A stretch of DNA of 64,000 nucleotides from positions 15,580,001-15,644,000 of the forward strand of contig JARKIP010000064.1 in NCBI GenBank assembly GCA_029990175.1, in the 5' to 3' direction. The notes below the pieces were generated by a model. It saw only the letters and a list, made by a program, of their open reading frames with translations. It did not search any database and was not told the DNA's origin. A program made the translations under genes and the position numbers. The stretch is from Petunia secreta (taxonomy: Eukaryota > Streptophyta > Magnoliopsida > Solanales > Solanaceae). Positions 1-12,752 of this stretch are shown here, one piece after another; positions within the stretch are counted from its first letter, which is position 1; each line of letters begins with the position of its first letter.

Positions 1-3000
1 TTGCTGTTGGAAAATCATCTGAACTTGGGAAACTGTAAGGCCAAGAGTCTACTTCTTTGTACATCTAAATTAACACACAAACAAAAGGACAATGAATTAA
101 CCAGAAGATCATGTATGTTGAGGGACATCAGATATGTGCAAAAATAGGCTTCAAGTGCATTTGCAGCCTTTGATGTATACCCGTTCTTTGGCATCATCCC
201 AAAGGGAAACTGTGTCATTCTTTTCCGATACAGAATTGAGGTATATAAAAACAGGTCCAAAAACTTTCTTCCATGGTTCACCTGATCCAAATTTAATCAC
301 CATATCCTGCCCTCCGTAATGAGTGCTCACAAACATCTGAAAACAAATTGATCAATAAAAGTTAAAATACCTCACAATTTTGATGAGTCAAAACTCAAAA
401 GGTCATCAGCTTCATACAGCCAGAGTTGTTGGATTAACATGAGAAGTAAGATCCTGTTTGATAGGTCCACCTGTTCTGAACTCATTGCTTGGAGTAATTT
501 GCCAGAACCCCACTGGAGGGTCTAAGCAAACGAAGCCGTGGACTTTGTTATCTTTGTTCTCACATGAATATTGATACTTGTCATCAACCTGCTCGTTGGA
601 CACCAATTAAGGAACACATTAGACTTGAGCTTTATGTCTAACCCATGATTATACGTATCAAAGAAGAAGCACTTTCGCATGCTGACAGACGGTGATATAT
701 ATACTTCTCCTTTAAATTCTGGCTCCACAGGATTGACAAGCAGGACAGCTTCTGGATATGCCAATTCCTGCCCTTTTGGAGGTACACGATCTACAGGGAG
801 GGGCATTAGCCTTTGCCTATCATCTGCCATAGCCATGTAGCGAAACCTAGAAGTTGAATACAAGTAAATCACTTCATTGGAAATTCAGCAGATATTGAGG
901 TAACTAGTAAAATTGTACATAGGACACATCTTTTGTCTTTCAAGAAAACAAATTAAGATTATACACAAAGTTTCCCTTCCTTGGTTGAAATAAGTAGAAG
1001 TTTTTATAAGGAAAGTTTAGTCCTTATCGGAACTATAGGCATAAGAAAAAGAATCATGTATAACAACCATATCAAATGTCTACGAGTGAGAGAAAACAAT
1101 ACTTTTCTATGCTGAGCATGAATGCTATCCTGGTTTCATTGAGGTTGAAAGCTGGCATATCCTCTTTGTGTTCATAAACAGCATAAGAATAAAAACCAGG
1201 CGAATCCCGAAATACTACGAACCTGAAAATTACCATATCTCAATGCCGCTAAATAAAAACCATCATAAAGCTCTACTTGTTCCATGAGATATATGCATGT
1301 GTATGATAAATGTAGTATACAAAAGGGAAAACCTTTTGTCTATGTTTAATGGGGAATGCTCGCCCTGAAGTGAAAGATCCCATGTCCTTGTAAATGAGAG
1401 CTCTACCTGTTCTTCAGTTTCCACAATAACTTCAAAGCTATTACCTAAAATCCTGCATAAGAGCTAATTGATGAACATTAATATGGAAATTATGACAAAT
1501 GATGCACATTCGTTAGACAATGGTTGAGATTTAAAGAGAAATACTCATCAAATTTTCCCCTTGTCCCAGAAGTTCCAGGTTCACTCCAGTTTAAGTCCCA
1601 GAACCTGCAGGTGCATTTTAAAATAGCTAAAATAATGGATAGAGTAGCTGCTAAATGAACTCAAAACTATACAAGGAGATTCAAGAAATGAAAAGCAGAT
1701 GACTAGCACAGTAGCACTGTGTTGTCTTTATTAAGGCCTAACTTTGAATTAGATTTCCCAATTCCTATACACCTCATTAATCAATGTGATATATAAAAGC
1801 ACAAGTTTCAATTTAGAAAATGTTTTATTTCTAATTGGCAGTTCTCTGTCAAAATAGTCAGGTTTACTTGATTAGCATGATAAAAAATGTAACTGCCATC
1901 CTTAAAAGGATAATACTACTTCCTTTTCTTTTGTGACTTTTTCTCACTGCTATCAAAACTTCTTCAGAGCACAAATAGATTTAGCAGGAGTCTTTTGTAA
2001 TGCTAGCTCAAAGCAGGATATTTATATGAGTCCTTGCTATCCATGTCTCTCTATTTAAACCATCTCCATCCAATATTACATAAAATTAAAATAAAAAAGA
2101 ACTAGAAGTTCTTTATTTTTTCTACTAGCATACAAATCTCTGACATGACTAATTTTTTTGGTAATAACTGTGAATTTATCATAACTAATTGGTATTGCCT
2201 GTATATAGATATTTTTCTTCCCATGTACTCTAGTTATGCTAGGTCTGCATGAATTCCAAGAAATCGTAAATCTTCCGAGACAACTTTCTTCAATGTGAGG
2301 CCTAAGTATCTGGTCCCTTTTTAACACTCTCATTCACCATGTTGCACATATAACGACATTGATACATCTAGAGGTCGATGTAAGACATGAAATTTATGCA
2401 ACATATTTCTACCAAAGAAGGTGGTAAAAAAGATCAAGGGTGAGGTTTACCCTCCATTCAAGTAGCTTGGGTTGCTGAGCTCCAGCAGATTGTCAATACC
2501 ATCGTATTGAATACCGATGATTTTTCCTCCTGGATTTGTCAATCTTAGTTGGAATATGCCATTATCTACTACCACCTACACCAAAAACAGATTAAATGCT
2601 TTTCATGTTGTATTGAATTATGTTGTATGAGTGTTCACTAAGTAAATGACCAAAAACATATTCTAAAGCAAAGATCATAGTCATCAGTGATTGTTAGCAA
2701 ATTAAAGAAGGTTTGATACAATTTTTGAGTATTAAAAATTAATAATAGGAGTAATATTTAGGTAGATGTTAGTTGGATTAAATAATTACTATGAAGTTAA
2801 CGTTGAGATAATCAAAAGTGTAATTTACTAAAACACTAGGACAATTTCGTTGTATATATTGTTCAAAAAGTTAACGGGTACACATATATTTACATTAGGT
2901 TCTAATTATGGAAAGAAAAAGAAAGAGATTTCCTACATATTTGCTAGGTTGTACATTTCTAAATAGTGACTACATTCATTCTTTAATAATAAGAAAATTT

Positions 3001-3250
3001 ACTTTTGCCTTAAGTGAGAAATCATTTTCCCCCTTTTTTGGAAAAACATTTGTTTTTCTAATTAAATAAAGACCATGAAATGATTTTATCATGGAATTCT
3101 TTTTTTTTTTTTTTTAAAAAAAAAAACTAACTTCCGTCATACCAAATACCACTAAGAAAGTAGTAATAGAAGCATGTAAGTAATATACCAAATAATCATA
3201 CTATATATATATTATTATGCATGAAAAAATGCAGTATATTATCAGAGACA

Positions 3251-3298
<48 letters not shown>

Positions 3299-3396
3299 GT
3301 ACTTGGTCCTCTTGCTGAAGAAGCTGAAGAAATCGAGTTGACATCTGTGATTTCTTTGACACAATCATAATGCAAGACAGCACCTGCGGCAACCAT
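1..3396 (-). CDS. Rhamnogalacturonan lyase copy A, 5' part (runs off left edge)
   Basis: Polysaccharide lyase family 4 enzyme, expected to cleave rhamnogalacturonan I in the cell wall by beta-elimination. Exons in transcript order: 3343-3396 (uncertain), 2451-2575, 1545-1604, 1333-1452, 1103-1222, 705-846, 418-588, 181-336, and 1-64, which continues out of the window. All visible junctions are GT-AG, and exon sizes and phases match copies B-D. Readable family blocks include YDGIDNLLEL, DDKYQYSCENKDNKVHG and EPWKKVFGPVFIYLNS. Domain II is barely entered (SWPYSFPSSDDF), so domain III lies outside. This is the most divergent copy: where B-D read FHYMA it reads FRYMA. The proposed first exon (MVAAGAVLHYDC...) is a weak match with a poor donor, and the long intron after it holds a TA microsatellite. 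No internal stop was seen in exons 2-9. Confidence 0.85.
3255..3296. repeat. (TA)n microsatellite in first intron of copy A
   Basis: An uninterrupted run of about 21 TA units. If the proposed first exon of copy A is right, the run lies just downstream of its donor, inside intron 1. Low-scoring reading frames through it are repeat artefacts. Confidence 0.95.
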
Positions 3397-5619
3397 AAAG
3401 GTTCTTTTATGAAGTATAAAAGACCAAAAATATAAGTATTTCACCATTTATGATTTGGATATGAATCTTACCTTTTGGACTTCTGTTTCACTGTGTATAG
3501 AAACATTGGAATTTCTTCATGTGGATAGAAATGGTAGTACTATATACTAGAACTTAGAGGATATATATAAACACAGACCCCAGTTCCCAATAGAGTATTT
3601 GTTTTCTTTCCTAAAATAATTAACTTGCTCACGGTACGTTTGAATTTCTTTACGCCAACGCGACTTTCTTTTTTTAATAGAAGGGAAAAGGCCAACTAGG
3701 TCTTGACAAATTAGACTGTCACAAGATGGAACAAGCCAAACCAAATAAAAAAAATAACAACAGAGAAAAGAGAAAAACTATTGTACTATGGACTTAACAA
3801 TAATTGAGCTTATGATTTTGGAAAGTGGATCGAATAAGTCATTAGTCGCATAATATTGGTTTTCTCATGAAATATGAAGGTCCCTTACTTTACCTAGTAG
3901 CAATAACTAAAACATTTTCTATAAGTTTTGAGTTCTTCAATCATTTTCATTTGTATCAACTCTTTTATCCTGTGACCACAAGCCTTTAAAATGAAGGGAC
4001 GTGTAACTTCAACATTTCGACAATTTTTTCGTCACAAGTCCTATTTGGCTTCTCCATACCTTTTCTTGTAAGTCAAAAAAAAAAAAATGAAAATTCAAGA
4101 ATGAGGTATAGTTAATTGACAGTGTCAATTTTTCCTATATGAAGGATTTCTCAACATTAAAAGAGGTTTTCTAAATTTCATTAAGAGTAAAGTAGAAGTC
4201 AATATTTAAAAAAAAAATTGTACATTTCAATTCAAATGATATGTTAATATGAATAAAACAATCTCACACTTTGTCAACCAGGGACGGAGGGGGTTCATTT
4301 AGGCAACGTCAATATTTCCTTATGCAACATTTTCTTGTCTCTTCCCTTAAAGCAACTTCACAGAATCTAACTTTTGTTACTTTGGACAGCATTCTCCTTG
4401 CAGCAAGTAAAGTTCAAAAGTTCTCTTTGAAGACAGGGACCAAACAATGAGAAAATCAGACAATTCATCTCCCAATACATATGGAAAGCAAACAATAAAA
4501 GAAACGGAAGAAAAGGCGAGAGAGGCATCTCAGTGAGTATTGGGCAGAGAGAAATATTTATTAATTAATTACTCCAACTATTTTAGTTTAGGATGTTATT
4601 TTTTTAGTCCGTTAAAAAAAATAGCTCATTTTTTATTTTAAAAATAATTTAACTCTAAATTTATTACTGTACCCGTAATGAGATAATTGACAGGCATACA
4701 AATATTAATAGCTTATTTTAAACTACAAGTTTTAAAAGTTTTTTTTATTAAATTTTGTGCCAAATCAGACATGTTCACATAAAATTGAACCAGAGGGAAT
4801 ACTATAGTACTCTAATTTTTAAGACTAATTTTTTTGAAATATTTCACTCCTTATGTCCTATTCTAATTAAATTGCTACTGTATTACTATTTGAGAATAAA
4901 TTGTTTCTGTATTACTATTTGAGGAGTAAATAATTTATTCTTTCACAACAATTTTCCCTAGCTCTTTTAAGTATTTTAAATTACTAACAGTGCTGATTTG
5001 TACTAGTACAGTTTATGTAATCTTCCAAATATGAATATTTATCTCCAAAAACCTGAAGAATTTATATCCGAATTTATGCTGAAAATAGGAATCATAAAAA
5101 TCGCCCTTTTCCTTGTACATTATAAAAATAGGAGAGTGTAGCAAATGGGGATCAATATTGATAAGGAGAAATGTCATTATAAGTATGGATAGAGGAGCAC
5201 AACTCCGTTGTTACAACTTACAACTTACAACCAAACTCACCATAAAAAGGAAAAATAAAGAAGGAAGGGAGGTCCCAGACTTACCCTAAGGAAACTAAGA
5301 AAATAAAGTCATAGTTTTTGCTTAGCCCTAATGGATATCCCTTCATATATTTATAGGCATCTTCACTATTGAATATTTCCTCATCAAATCTTTCACACAC
5401 ATTGCACATGCTCTTTTTAACTCAGGTCCAAATGCAAATTAATAACTTGGATTTTTTACCATATATACCCATGAAATTTTAAGTATTTAAAAGTCTTATC
5501 CATTAAAAATTATACTATCCATAAAAATAAAAGTATTTATCCAACCTACCCATTTATTACTATATATTTTTGTTATACTTCATGGGTGTATACCTTTAAG
5601 GTATACTGCATAAATAATA
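3397..5619. other. Spacer upstream of copy A, no gene recognised
   Basis: AT-rich DNA between the presumed 5' end of copy A and the 5.6 kb MITE. It should hold the copy A promoter, but no single TATA or regulatory site stands out. Segments at about 5446-5615 and 5874-6000, such as one reading ATCCA...CCATTTATTAC, look partly inverted relative to each other. The MITE at 5620 may therefore sit inside an older palindromic element. Confidence 0.5.
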
Positions 5620-5871
5620 CTCCCTCCGTCTCATTTTAATTGTCGCTTTAGCAAGTTTCATTTGTCCCAAATTAGTTGTCGCTTTAGCATTTCAAGACAT
5701 TTTCTACCAATTCTTTCCAGCTATGCCCATATTTAATAAATGAGTATTTCCTACAAAAGTCAATCCAGTTTTATTTATTAGGGGTAAAATAGTAAAAGAC
5801 ATACCCTATTTATTGATTTCTTAATGGGCGTGCATAAGCTTAAAGGGACAACTAAAATGAGACGAAGGGAG
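5620..5871. mobile_element. Stowaway-like MITE, 252 bp
   Basis: The terminal inverted repeats start CTCCCTCCGTCTCATTTTAA and end with the near-complement GACAACTAAAATGAGACGAAGGGAG. TA dinucleotides flank both ends (5618-5619 and 5872-5873). This is the signature of Tc1/mariner-derived Stowaway MITEs. No coding capacity. Confidence 0.85.
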
Positions 5872-6401
5872 TAGTATAGAAGTCTAGATGGGTAGGGTAT
5901 GTAAATAGTTTATGGATAGGACTTGTAAATATAAAACTTATGAGTAGAAGTGGATAAATATTTTAATTTTGATGGGTCGTAAACCTCCATAATAACTTTT
6001 CAAATGGGCCCCAACCGCAACAAAGAGAAGAGGATTAAAAACAGTTAAAAAATCTAAAAAGAAAGTCAAGACAAGCTGAAGTAAGTGCTATGCGTTTTAG
6101 AGAGTTGTACAATATCTTCAAGAGAGAACGTCCACTTTTGTAGTTAAAATTGGAAACTGAACTAATGTTATGATATTATCAGACCAACTTGAAAGTTTAT
6201 TAGTAGCATTTATAAGTGGGGTAACACATAAATACCCGCTTAATTAACTCATTACAAATTTTTAATGACGCACCTAAACTTTGCGATTCAAAATATTATG
6301 AATAAGAATTAGTACACACTTTTTTGCTGACATAAATTGGACAGAGAGAGTTTTCAAGATAATGAAGTAAAATTAAGCTAATACAAAGAATTCGTTTAGC
6401 C
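5872..6401. other. Spacer between MITE and 3' end of copy B
   Basis: AT-rich non-coding DNA. Its right end should include the copy B 3' UTR, but no clear polyadenylation signal could be assigned. No gene seen. Confidence 0.5.
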
Positions 6402-9400
6402 TTAGTCATGGGAAGGAGGTCCTTCCAAACGAATATAGTCGTACATTATTCCTTGAAAAGGACTAGTTGCATTTGCTTGTGTCAAATATATGCTATTTTC
6501 TCCTTCAACAAGTATAGCACTCTCCAAATTTACATTGAATAGCCAGTAGAGACCATGGATTCCATGCCTTGCTATCGCGTTATCCTTCCCTATCACTCCA
6601 CTTGAGAATAGAGGAGTATTTGTGCTTGAATCATTGACGCGTACCTGCAAGTTACATTTATTGATTTCCATTATTCTTGACTTGACAATATCTAATCATG
6701 ATCGAAAAAAGATGAAAAAGTTGCGCTAATTGTATACCTGTAGTTCAGCTTGAGCTGCAGAGGCAAGTGCCAATCTTAGTGTATACATTTCATTTTGATT
6801 AACATTGTCTAGTTTGAACTTTATTTGCCATGTCGTTCCTTGATATGTCTTCTCATCCTTTTTCCTAACATTTCCAAAAACACGAAAAAGGGACAAAAGT
6901 CGATTTCAATTTTAATGAAGACATCAAATATTATGTCTTCCCTAAGGTCTACATATAATTCCATATGCAAAAATATAGACTGACTTAGTAGTTTCTTTAC
7001 CTAGCGACTTGAGCAAAAAACCAATCTTTTCTATAGTCACTCTCCCCAACTGTAAAGACTAAATCTCCATTTGGATACAAGTCATTGTATCTCTCCCATA
7101 GCCCGTACTGTCTAAACCTGAGGAAGAGATAAACGATGAGCATTAAAATAAATTAGAATTAAATTATACAATCAATGAAAAAGGAAAGAGCTAACCTATC
7201 AGGATGATTAACAAAGAGTTTGTTAACATATTTTGGATCAGGATCGGGAATGTAAAATTCTCGAGCAGAACGATCAGGAATGCCAATTTCCCAAAGTGTA
7301 GGTCCATTTCTTGGAGGCTCAAAGACAAGATCATCCATCTCAATGTTGCATCCTGATTTATAACATGTTATATAACTCAGAATGATCTTGAAGAGCTTGA
7401 AAATAACGGTCTACTTGCCAAATAAAGAAGTTAGTACCTGAGGTAATTGTGACTTTAATGTCACTCTTGTAATCTCCAATGAATCCAGGGACAAATGCAT
7501 ACAAGTTATAGTCGCCTGCTCGTATATCACTTATTACATAATAGCCTTCATCATCTGCTCTTGTCCAGAATTGATAGTCCTGATTAACATAAAAATTTGA
7601 AAATTCTTTGAAAAAATAAAAAATCCAAGTAGTCTCCAAGTGATTGAGCTTCTATTTCCACTGAATTACCTTGCATTCTCTTTGCCATGAACCGGCTTCT
7701 CCTGGCGGAGCCAAACCAACATATGCACCACAAGCTGATATGTTATCATCGTTGAAGTATCTAATTTCGCAAAAAAGAAATATAAGTAGAGCCAATGACC
7801 ATAAAAAGGAAAATTTGGCAAGAATATGCAAATTAGCAGGTAATACCTGTCTCGGACTAATACTCTTCCACTAATATTACCGCGTTGAGATGATGATGGA
7901 AAATCCTCAGAGGCTGGAAAATTGTAAGGCCAGCTTTGAACTTCTATCTGCATCTGGTTTTTGAAATCAAAGGTTTAGATAATCTATTTAAAATATATGA
8001 GGACAATCTCAAAGGTAGCAATTATGATCACTTTGTTGTATGAAAAAATCAGTATGGTGAATTATACCTGTTCTTTTGCATCCTCCCAGAGAGTAAGGGG
8101 ATCCTCCCCTCCAGTGACAGAATTAAGATATATAAAAACTGGTCCAAAGACTTTCTTCCATGGCTCCCCTTCTCCGAACTTCGCAACCAAATCTTCTCCT
8201 GCATAGTGGGCACTGAGAAACATCTGCAGAATTGCATCTTTATAGACAGTCAAGAAAAGAAAAAGATAGAAAGGAGTATTTTGTGTGAAGGTTTAAGTTA
8301 TATATACTGACAATTTAACGAACTTTTACATTATCAGTCCAATATAACTGGTATAGCAGGTTATTACTCGAATTTTTTCAGATTATCTTATCAGACTTGT
8401 TATGAAGATTTGCTCGCTGTAGTAGGTCAATTAACCTTATGGTGTAAAAAACTTATACAGTATTAGTCTAATACTCTTAAACTTGATCTATATTATGTTT
8501 ACTAATTTAGTGTCTCGGGGCCTAATATTTTTTTAATACCAGGAACAAGAATGTGTTGAAGCTTGTGAGTTCTGAGTACTCACGGAAAGAGCAGTTGGAC
8601 CAACATGAGAAGTGAGGTTTTGTTTAAGTGGTCCCCCAGTTCGAAATTCATCGCTTGGTATTATTATCCAGAAGCCTACTGGTGGATCCATACAAATCCA
8701 TCCATGGACCTTGAGATCTTTGTCCTCGCATGAGTATTGATACTTGTCATCTACCTGGTAGCATTGTAAATCAAGAATCCATGATTACTTTTAAAAACAG
8801 GAAAAAAAAAGACTAATTAAGATCCTAAATTATGAACCAGGATAAGAAAGTGAAGATTTGCAGCCCGTCTCCATTGTTGAAGCAACGTTTCGATAGATTG
8901 TATTGTTTTTTGTCATTTAATAACAATTTTCCTACTTGGTTTGACGGAATTGTATTGTACAGGATTACTGTAAATATTCATCAACTATTCAAAACTAAAA
9001 CAAAATGAAAGAAAAAAGAAAATAGGCACCTCGCCTTTGAATTCAGGCTCTACAGGATCTACAAGCAGAACTGCTTCTGGATAAGCAAGTGGTTGTCCTC
9101 TATCTGGTAACCTGTCATCAGGTAAGGGCATGTATCTCTGCGTATTATCTGCCATCGCCATGTAATGAAACCTGGTCAATGTTAAAGATTAGACAATAAA
9201 GCATCCTCCTTACTTGTTGTCAATCAAGCTACAGATAAGAGATGACATATTGTCTTTGATGTATACACACGATTAATCACTTATACTGCATATTACTTTG
9301 TAAGTATATACTTTAAAAATATATGCCATTGAGCAAATACTGAAAATAGATGGATGAAGAGAGAGTGATTTTTACTTGTCTTTTCTGAGCTTGAAAGCAA

Positions 9401-10291
9401 TCCTAGTTTCATCAAGGTTGAAACCAGGCCATCCCTCCAAGTGTTCATAAATTGCATAAGTATAGAACCCTGAGGAACCTTTAAGCATTATAAACCTGAA
9501 CATCATCCATCTCATTAGTCATAGAGTATAATCTATTTACTCCTTTTTATGTCATAAATTCAAATTTTTTTTGAGCAATTAGAAAGGAAAACAAACCTTT
9601 TGTCAATGTTCAGGGGAATAAGTTTGCCCTGAAGTGACACATCCCATGTCCTTGAGAAGGAAAGCTCTATTTGATCATCTGTTTCCAATATGACCTTATA
9701 GGTGGTGCATATCAGCCTGCATTGATAAAACGTTCCTAATGCTCAAAACCTTTTTTAGTAGGACAAACATGACTTTTGATTGGGTTGTATATATCTATAC
9801 CTTTCAAATATTCCTGTAGTTCCTGTAGTCCCTGCTGAACTCCAGACGACGTCCCAGTATCTAGAGTAACATTCAATTCCTTCAGCAAAGAGAAGAGGGA
9901 ACCGAAGAAGCTTAATAAGAAACGGGAGATGGAGTTACCCTCTGTTTGTTTCATCGTTTCGAACCTCGAGCAAATTATCGATGCCATTGTATTTGATTCT
10001 AGCTACAATGCCATCTGGTACTGATAATGTCACTTGGAGGATACCGTTATCCATCACCACCTGAAGAATTTATGTACCTATCAGTGCTCTTAAAACTTAT
10101 TGGCTTTGATCCTATATATACTTGAAAACACTAATCTAGATATTAACCTTAGTCTTTTTTCAAGTGAAATTTTTAACTATCATGTAGTCATAAGGAAAAA
10201 ATACATTGTTCCTGCTAATTAGTACTCTATGAAATAGTGATGAATAGATTACATGGTGATGATCGTTGACGTGCAGCTGTACTCCAGTCAT
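6402..10291 (-). CDS. Rhamnogalacturonan lyase copy B (15 coding exons, 637 aa)
   Basis: Family PL4 rhamnogalacturonan lyase, predicted to act on pectin rhamnogalacturonan I. Exons in transcript order: 10253-10291, 9939-10060, 9801-9860, 9597-9716, 9376-9495, 9030-9171, 8584-8754, 8068-8223, 7847-7953, 7670-7760, 7438-7579, 7196-7352, 7001-7117, 6738-6864, 6402-6644. They sum to 1914 nt in phase. The start MTGVQLHVNDHH is chosen because an in-frame TAA lies just upstream in the same exon. Lyase domain about 1-310, with FHYMAMADN near 155-165 and KYQYS...KVHG near 205-219. Fibronectin-like domain II (SWPYNFPASEDF...APPGEAGSW...DYQFWTRADDEG) about 311-420. CBM-like domain III (GPTLWEIGIPDR...NHPDRFRQYGLWERY...HGIHGLYWLF) to the end, which is PPSHD. 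By analogy with Aspergillus RG lyase, the Tyr/His of KYQYS...VHG are candidate active-site residues (inference). No clear N-terminal signal peptide is seen. Confidence 0.93.
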
Positions 10292-10322
10292 TGATATTGT
10301 TTTCTCGATGTCTTCTTAAATG
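10292..10322 (-). other. Copy B: untranslated part of first coding exon and 5'-UTR intron acceptor
   Basis: Reading on the minus strand, a T-rich tract ends in TTTTGCAG, with the CAG at 10325-10323. It is followed by 31 nt leading into the ATG at 10291-10289. This looks like the acceptor of an intron in the 5' leader. An in-frame TAA in these 31 nt rules out a coding extension from an upstream exon. The same layout, also 31 nt, occurs in copy C. Confidence 0.6.
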
Positions 10323-10344
10323 CTGCAAAAATAAAATTTCTGCA

Positions 10345-10943
10345 CCTTATTCCTCAAGAAGTTTTGGAAGTCCAAAAAGTATGACATAAAAAGGAAGTAA
10401 CAAGAGAGTTTATTTACCTCTTCTTACAGTTAGGGAAAAGAGGAAGCATCTAAGGTATTAATATGCATTTGTAACAATTAGTTCTTGTTTAGATTGTTAC
10501 ACCAAAAAAAGAAAAAGAAAAAAAACTCAAACTTTTGTTGGTTTTAGCTAAATCACTTAGCTTAGTCGTCACCATTGGTTTGGTACAATTACACATATTT
10601 TTAGCTTGCAAGAGTTGCCAAGGTGAACTAATAAAGAAATCACGAGTAATATGTGTGTGACAGTGAGTTGAAATTTCAGAATACTTGTTAGTTTACTTTC
10701 CCATGGACATGCTTAAAGATTTTGTCTAGTATTCAATAAGGGAAAACTTCCAAGATATCATGATTCTCAGGATATCAACTCGTGACATTAGTTGGATCTT
10801 CAAAAGTTTCAAACATATCCTTAGGAGATTTCTGAAACGTTTGTGTCTAGTTTAGCTCTGATGGTCCCGAATAGATAGATTAATTACATAAATGCTGCAA
10901 GTCCATCTCAAAATGACAAAAAGATCTATTTGGAAAATGTTAT
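10345..10943. repeat. Duplicated upstream spacer of the lyase genes (B version, proximal part)
   Basis: This segment aligns with 19200-19765 upstream of copy C and with 53715-54785 in the orphan spacer. Shared landmarks are CTTATTCCTCAAGAA, GACATAAAAAGGAAG, GTCACCA(T/C)TGGTTTGGTACA, TTAGCTTGCAAGAGT and TAGCTCTGATGGTCCC. It presumably carries the copy B promoter and 5' UTR intron. It continues, interrupted by insertions, at 11473-11522, 12604-12752 and 14457-15080. Confidence 0.8.
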
Positions 10944-11472
10944 TGTTGGAAAAATTAATCCCCCACAGAAAACATATTCACGGTATGAGATAGCAACAAT
11001 ATTAACGGAGTATTGTCAATGCAGTAATTAACAACAATAAAAAATAATAACAAGGACACCAAGATTACGTGGAAAACCCTTCTGAACTACGGAGAAAACT
11101 ACGGCCCGAGAGGAGCAAATAATTCCACTATAACAAGAACTTTTACACCATGTAGTAAATGCCACTGTGTACTCACAAAAAAATAACCATCTTTTGATTT
11201 TTCCACCCCACTATAGAACCACTCACACTCTCTATTTTTCCTCACAGAGTATTTTCCTACATTGTGTTCCTCTCTCTGTGAAATTGGATAGTTGAAATGA
11301 AGAAAGAACACTTCCTATTTACAGGAAACCAGAGTGCTCTTGAGGTCATTGATGACATCACCCTTGCCGTCAAATTTCAAAGACAACCTTGTGAAATCAT
11401 TTGAGCACATATAAATTTTGTTTCTTCCTTTTTGCATGTTTTCAACTTGGTAGATGGGTCTGGACCACAACA
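10944..11472. mobile_element. Solo LTR (529 bp), probably Ty1/copia type
   Basis: The segment begins TGTTGGAAAAATT and ends CCACAACA, with the TG...CA ends expected of an LTR. It is flanked by GTTAT (10939-10943) and GTTAC (11473-11477), a near-perfect 5-bp target duplication. The C spacer and the orphan spacer show the empty site, reading ...AATGTTACTCCTCCC..., so this is a true insertion made after the duplication. It holds a TATA-like CACATATAAA near 11406. No internal coding region. Orientation and family are not certain. Confidence 0.75.
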
Positions 11473-11522
11473 GTTACCCCTCCCTTCCGGTTTTATTTGT
11501 CACTTTACGAAAAAAAAAAATT

Positions 11523-12603
11523 AGGGCTAAATTACAATGTATGTTATTTTAGGGCACTTTTTTTAAAAACATAGCGGTATTTTGTCATTTTACCAAACGT
11601 AGCAACATTTTTGAAAAAGCTACCAAACATAGCATAATTTAACAAACCCTAGTTTTTCTTTCACTCTTCTCTCTCTTCCCTCTCTCTTCCCCTTCTCTCC
11701 TGTTACTACCGCCTCCCTCCCCCCTTCCTTGTTGCCGGTGCTTCTTCCCCTCCCCCATCACCGGCATCCCCTCCCCCATACTCGTCGCCGCCGGCGACTA
11801 GTGAATATGTTTGGTGGCTGTTTTATGTTATTTTTGGTGGACGACGGAGCTCTGATTGCTCCCGCCGTCGATTTTGTGTGTATGTGTGTTGTTAACTGTT
11901 TTCTGGTGTGTTGGTGTTGCTGTTAGCCGACGATGGAGCTCCGGCGACTCCGTCGTCGGCTTTTATAATATATGGCCGGATCTATTTCATTTTTTTTCGG
12001 CGACTGGCTGGTCTGCGGTGGCTAGGGTTTTTTCTGGTGGTTGTTGGTTGCGTGGATTTGTATGGCAAGTGTATAGGCTTTGTATGTTTGTTGTATGTCA
12101 TGTATATACAATGGACATACAAAGTATATACAGTTATTATGAAATCCACACATTGTATGTTCGTTGTATTTCCGGTGACTGGGCGGATCTGCGGCGGCTA
12201 GGGTTTTTTCTTGGTGGTTGTGTGGATTTTGTATGGGAAGTGTATAGGCTTTTGTATGGTTGTATGTCATGTATATACAATGGACATACAACATACATAC
12301 AATGGAATACATCAAGCATACAAAGTATATATAAAGAACATACAAAGCTTTACTTAAAAAATGAAAAAAAAATTTGGCCACTACCGGTGGCCGCCGGCGC
12401 CGGAAGGGCAATTGGGGGGGGGGGGGGGGGGGGCAGCTGGACTGCGATAAGGTGAGTGAAGGGTGTGAATTTTAGGATTTTGTCTACTCTTTTATGTGTT
12501 TGCTATGTTTTAAAAAAAAGTATTGATATGTTTTGAAAATGGAATAATGTTGACATTTTTGTGTAAACTAAAATGTTAGTTTGTATAGTTTTGTAAACCA
12601 CCC
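11523..12603. mobile_element. Non-autonomous Mutator-like element, about 1.08 kb
   Basis: An insertion relative to the C and orphan spacers. Ends read AGGGCTAAATTACAA and, inverted, GGGTGGTTTACAAAA, an imperfect inverted repeat. AAAAATT flanks both sides (11516-11522 and 12604-12610). The interior has a CT-rich block followed by GC-rich coding-like sequence, then a direct duplication of about 170 bp (11998-12171 and 12172-12340) containing GGCTAGGGTTTTTTC and TGTATATACAATGGACATAC. The open frame at 11856-12455 crosses the duplication and a G-run, and is not a recognised gene. The organisation resembles the element at 48351-50001. Confidence 0.6.
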
Positions 12604-12752
12604 AAAAATTTCTATAGTATTTGTCACTTTAGAAATCCAGAGAAGCATTGTCCTTGTTTTTTTAAAAGTCCCACCCATACAAGTTCCTAATCATTAATTA
12701 CTCATATAAGAAAGAGATAATGATACTTTAGTCATATAATTTTTATGATTAA

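Noticed and set aside
3196..3447. Small minus-strand protein with Tyr-Ile repeats
   Set aside because: A translation through the TA microsatellite. Only the segment near 3343-3396 may be a lyase first exon.
11856..12455. 199-codon open frame on the plus strand as a gene
   Set aside because: It spans a 170-bp direct duplication and a run of more than 15 G, has no recognisable domain, and lies inside a transposon insertion absent from the paralogous spacers.
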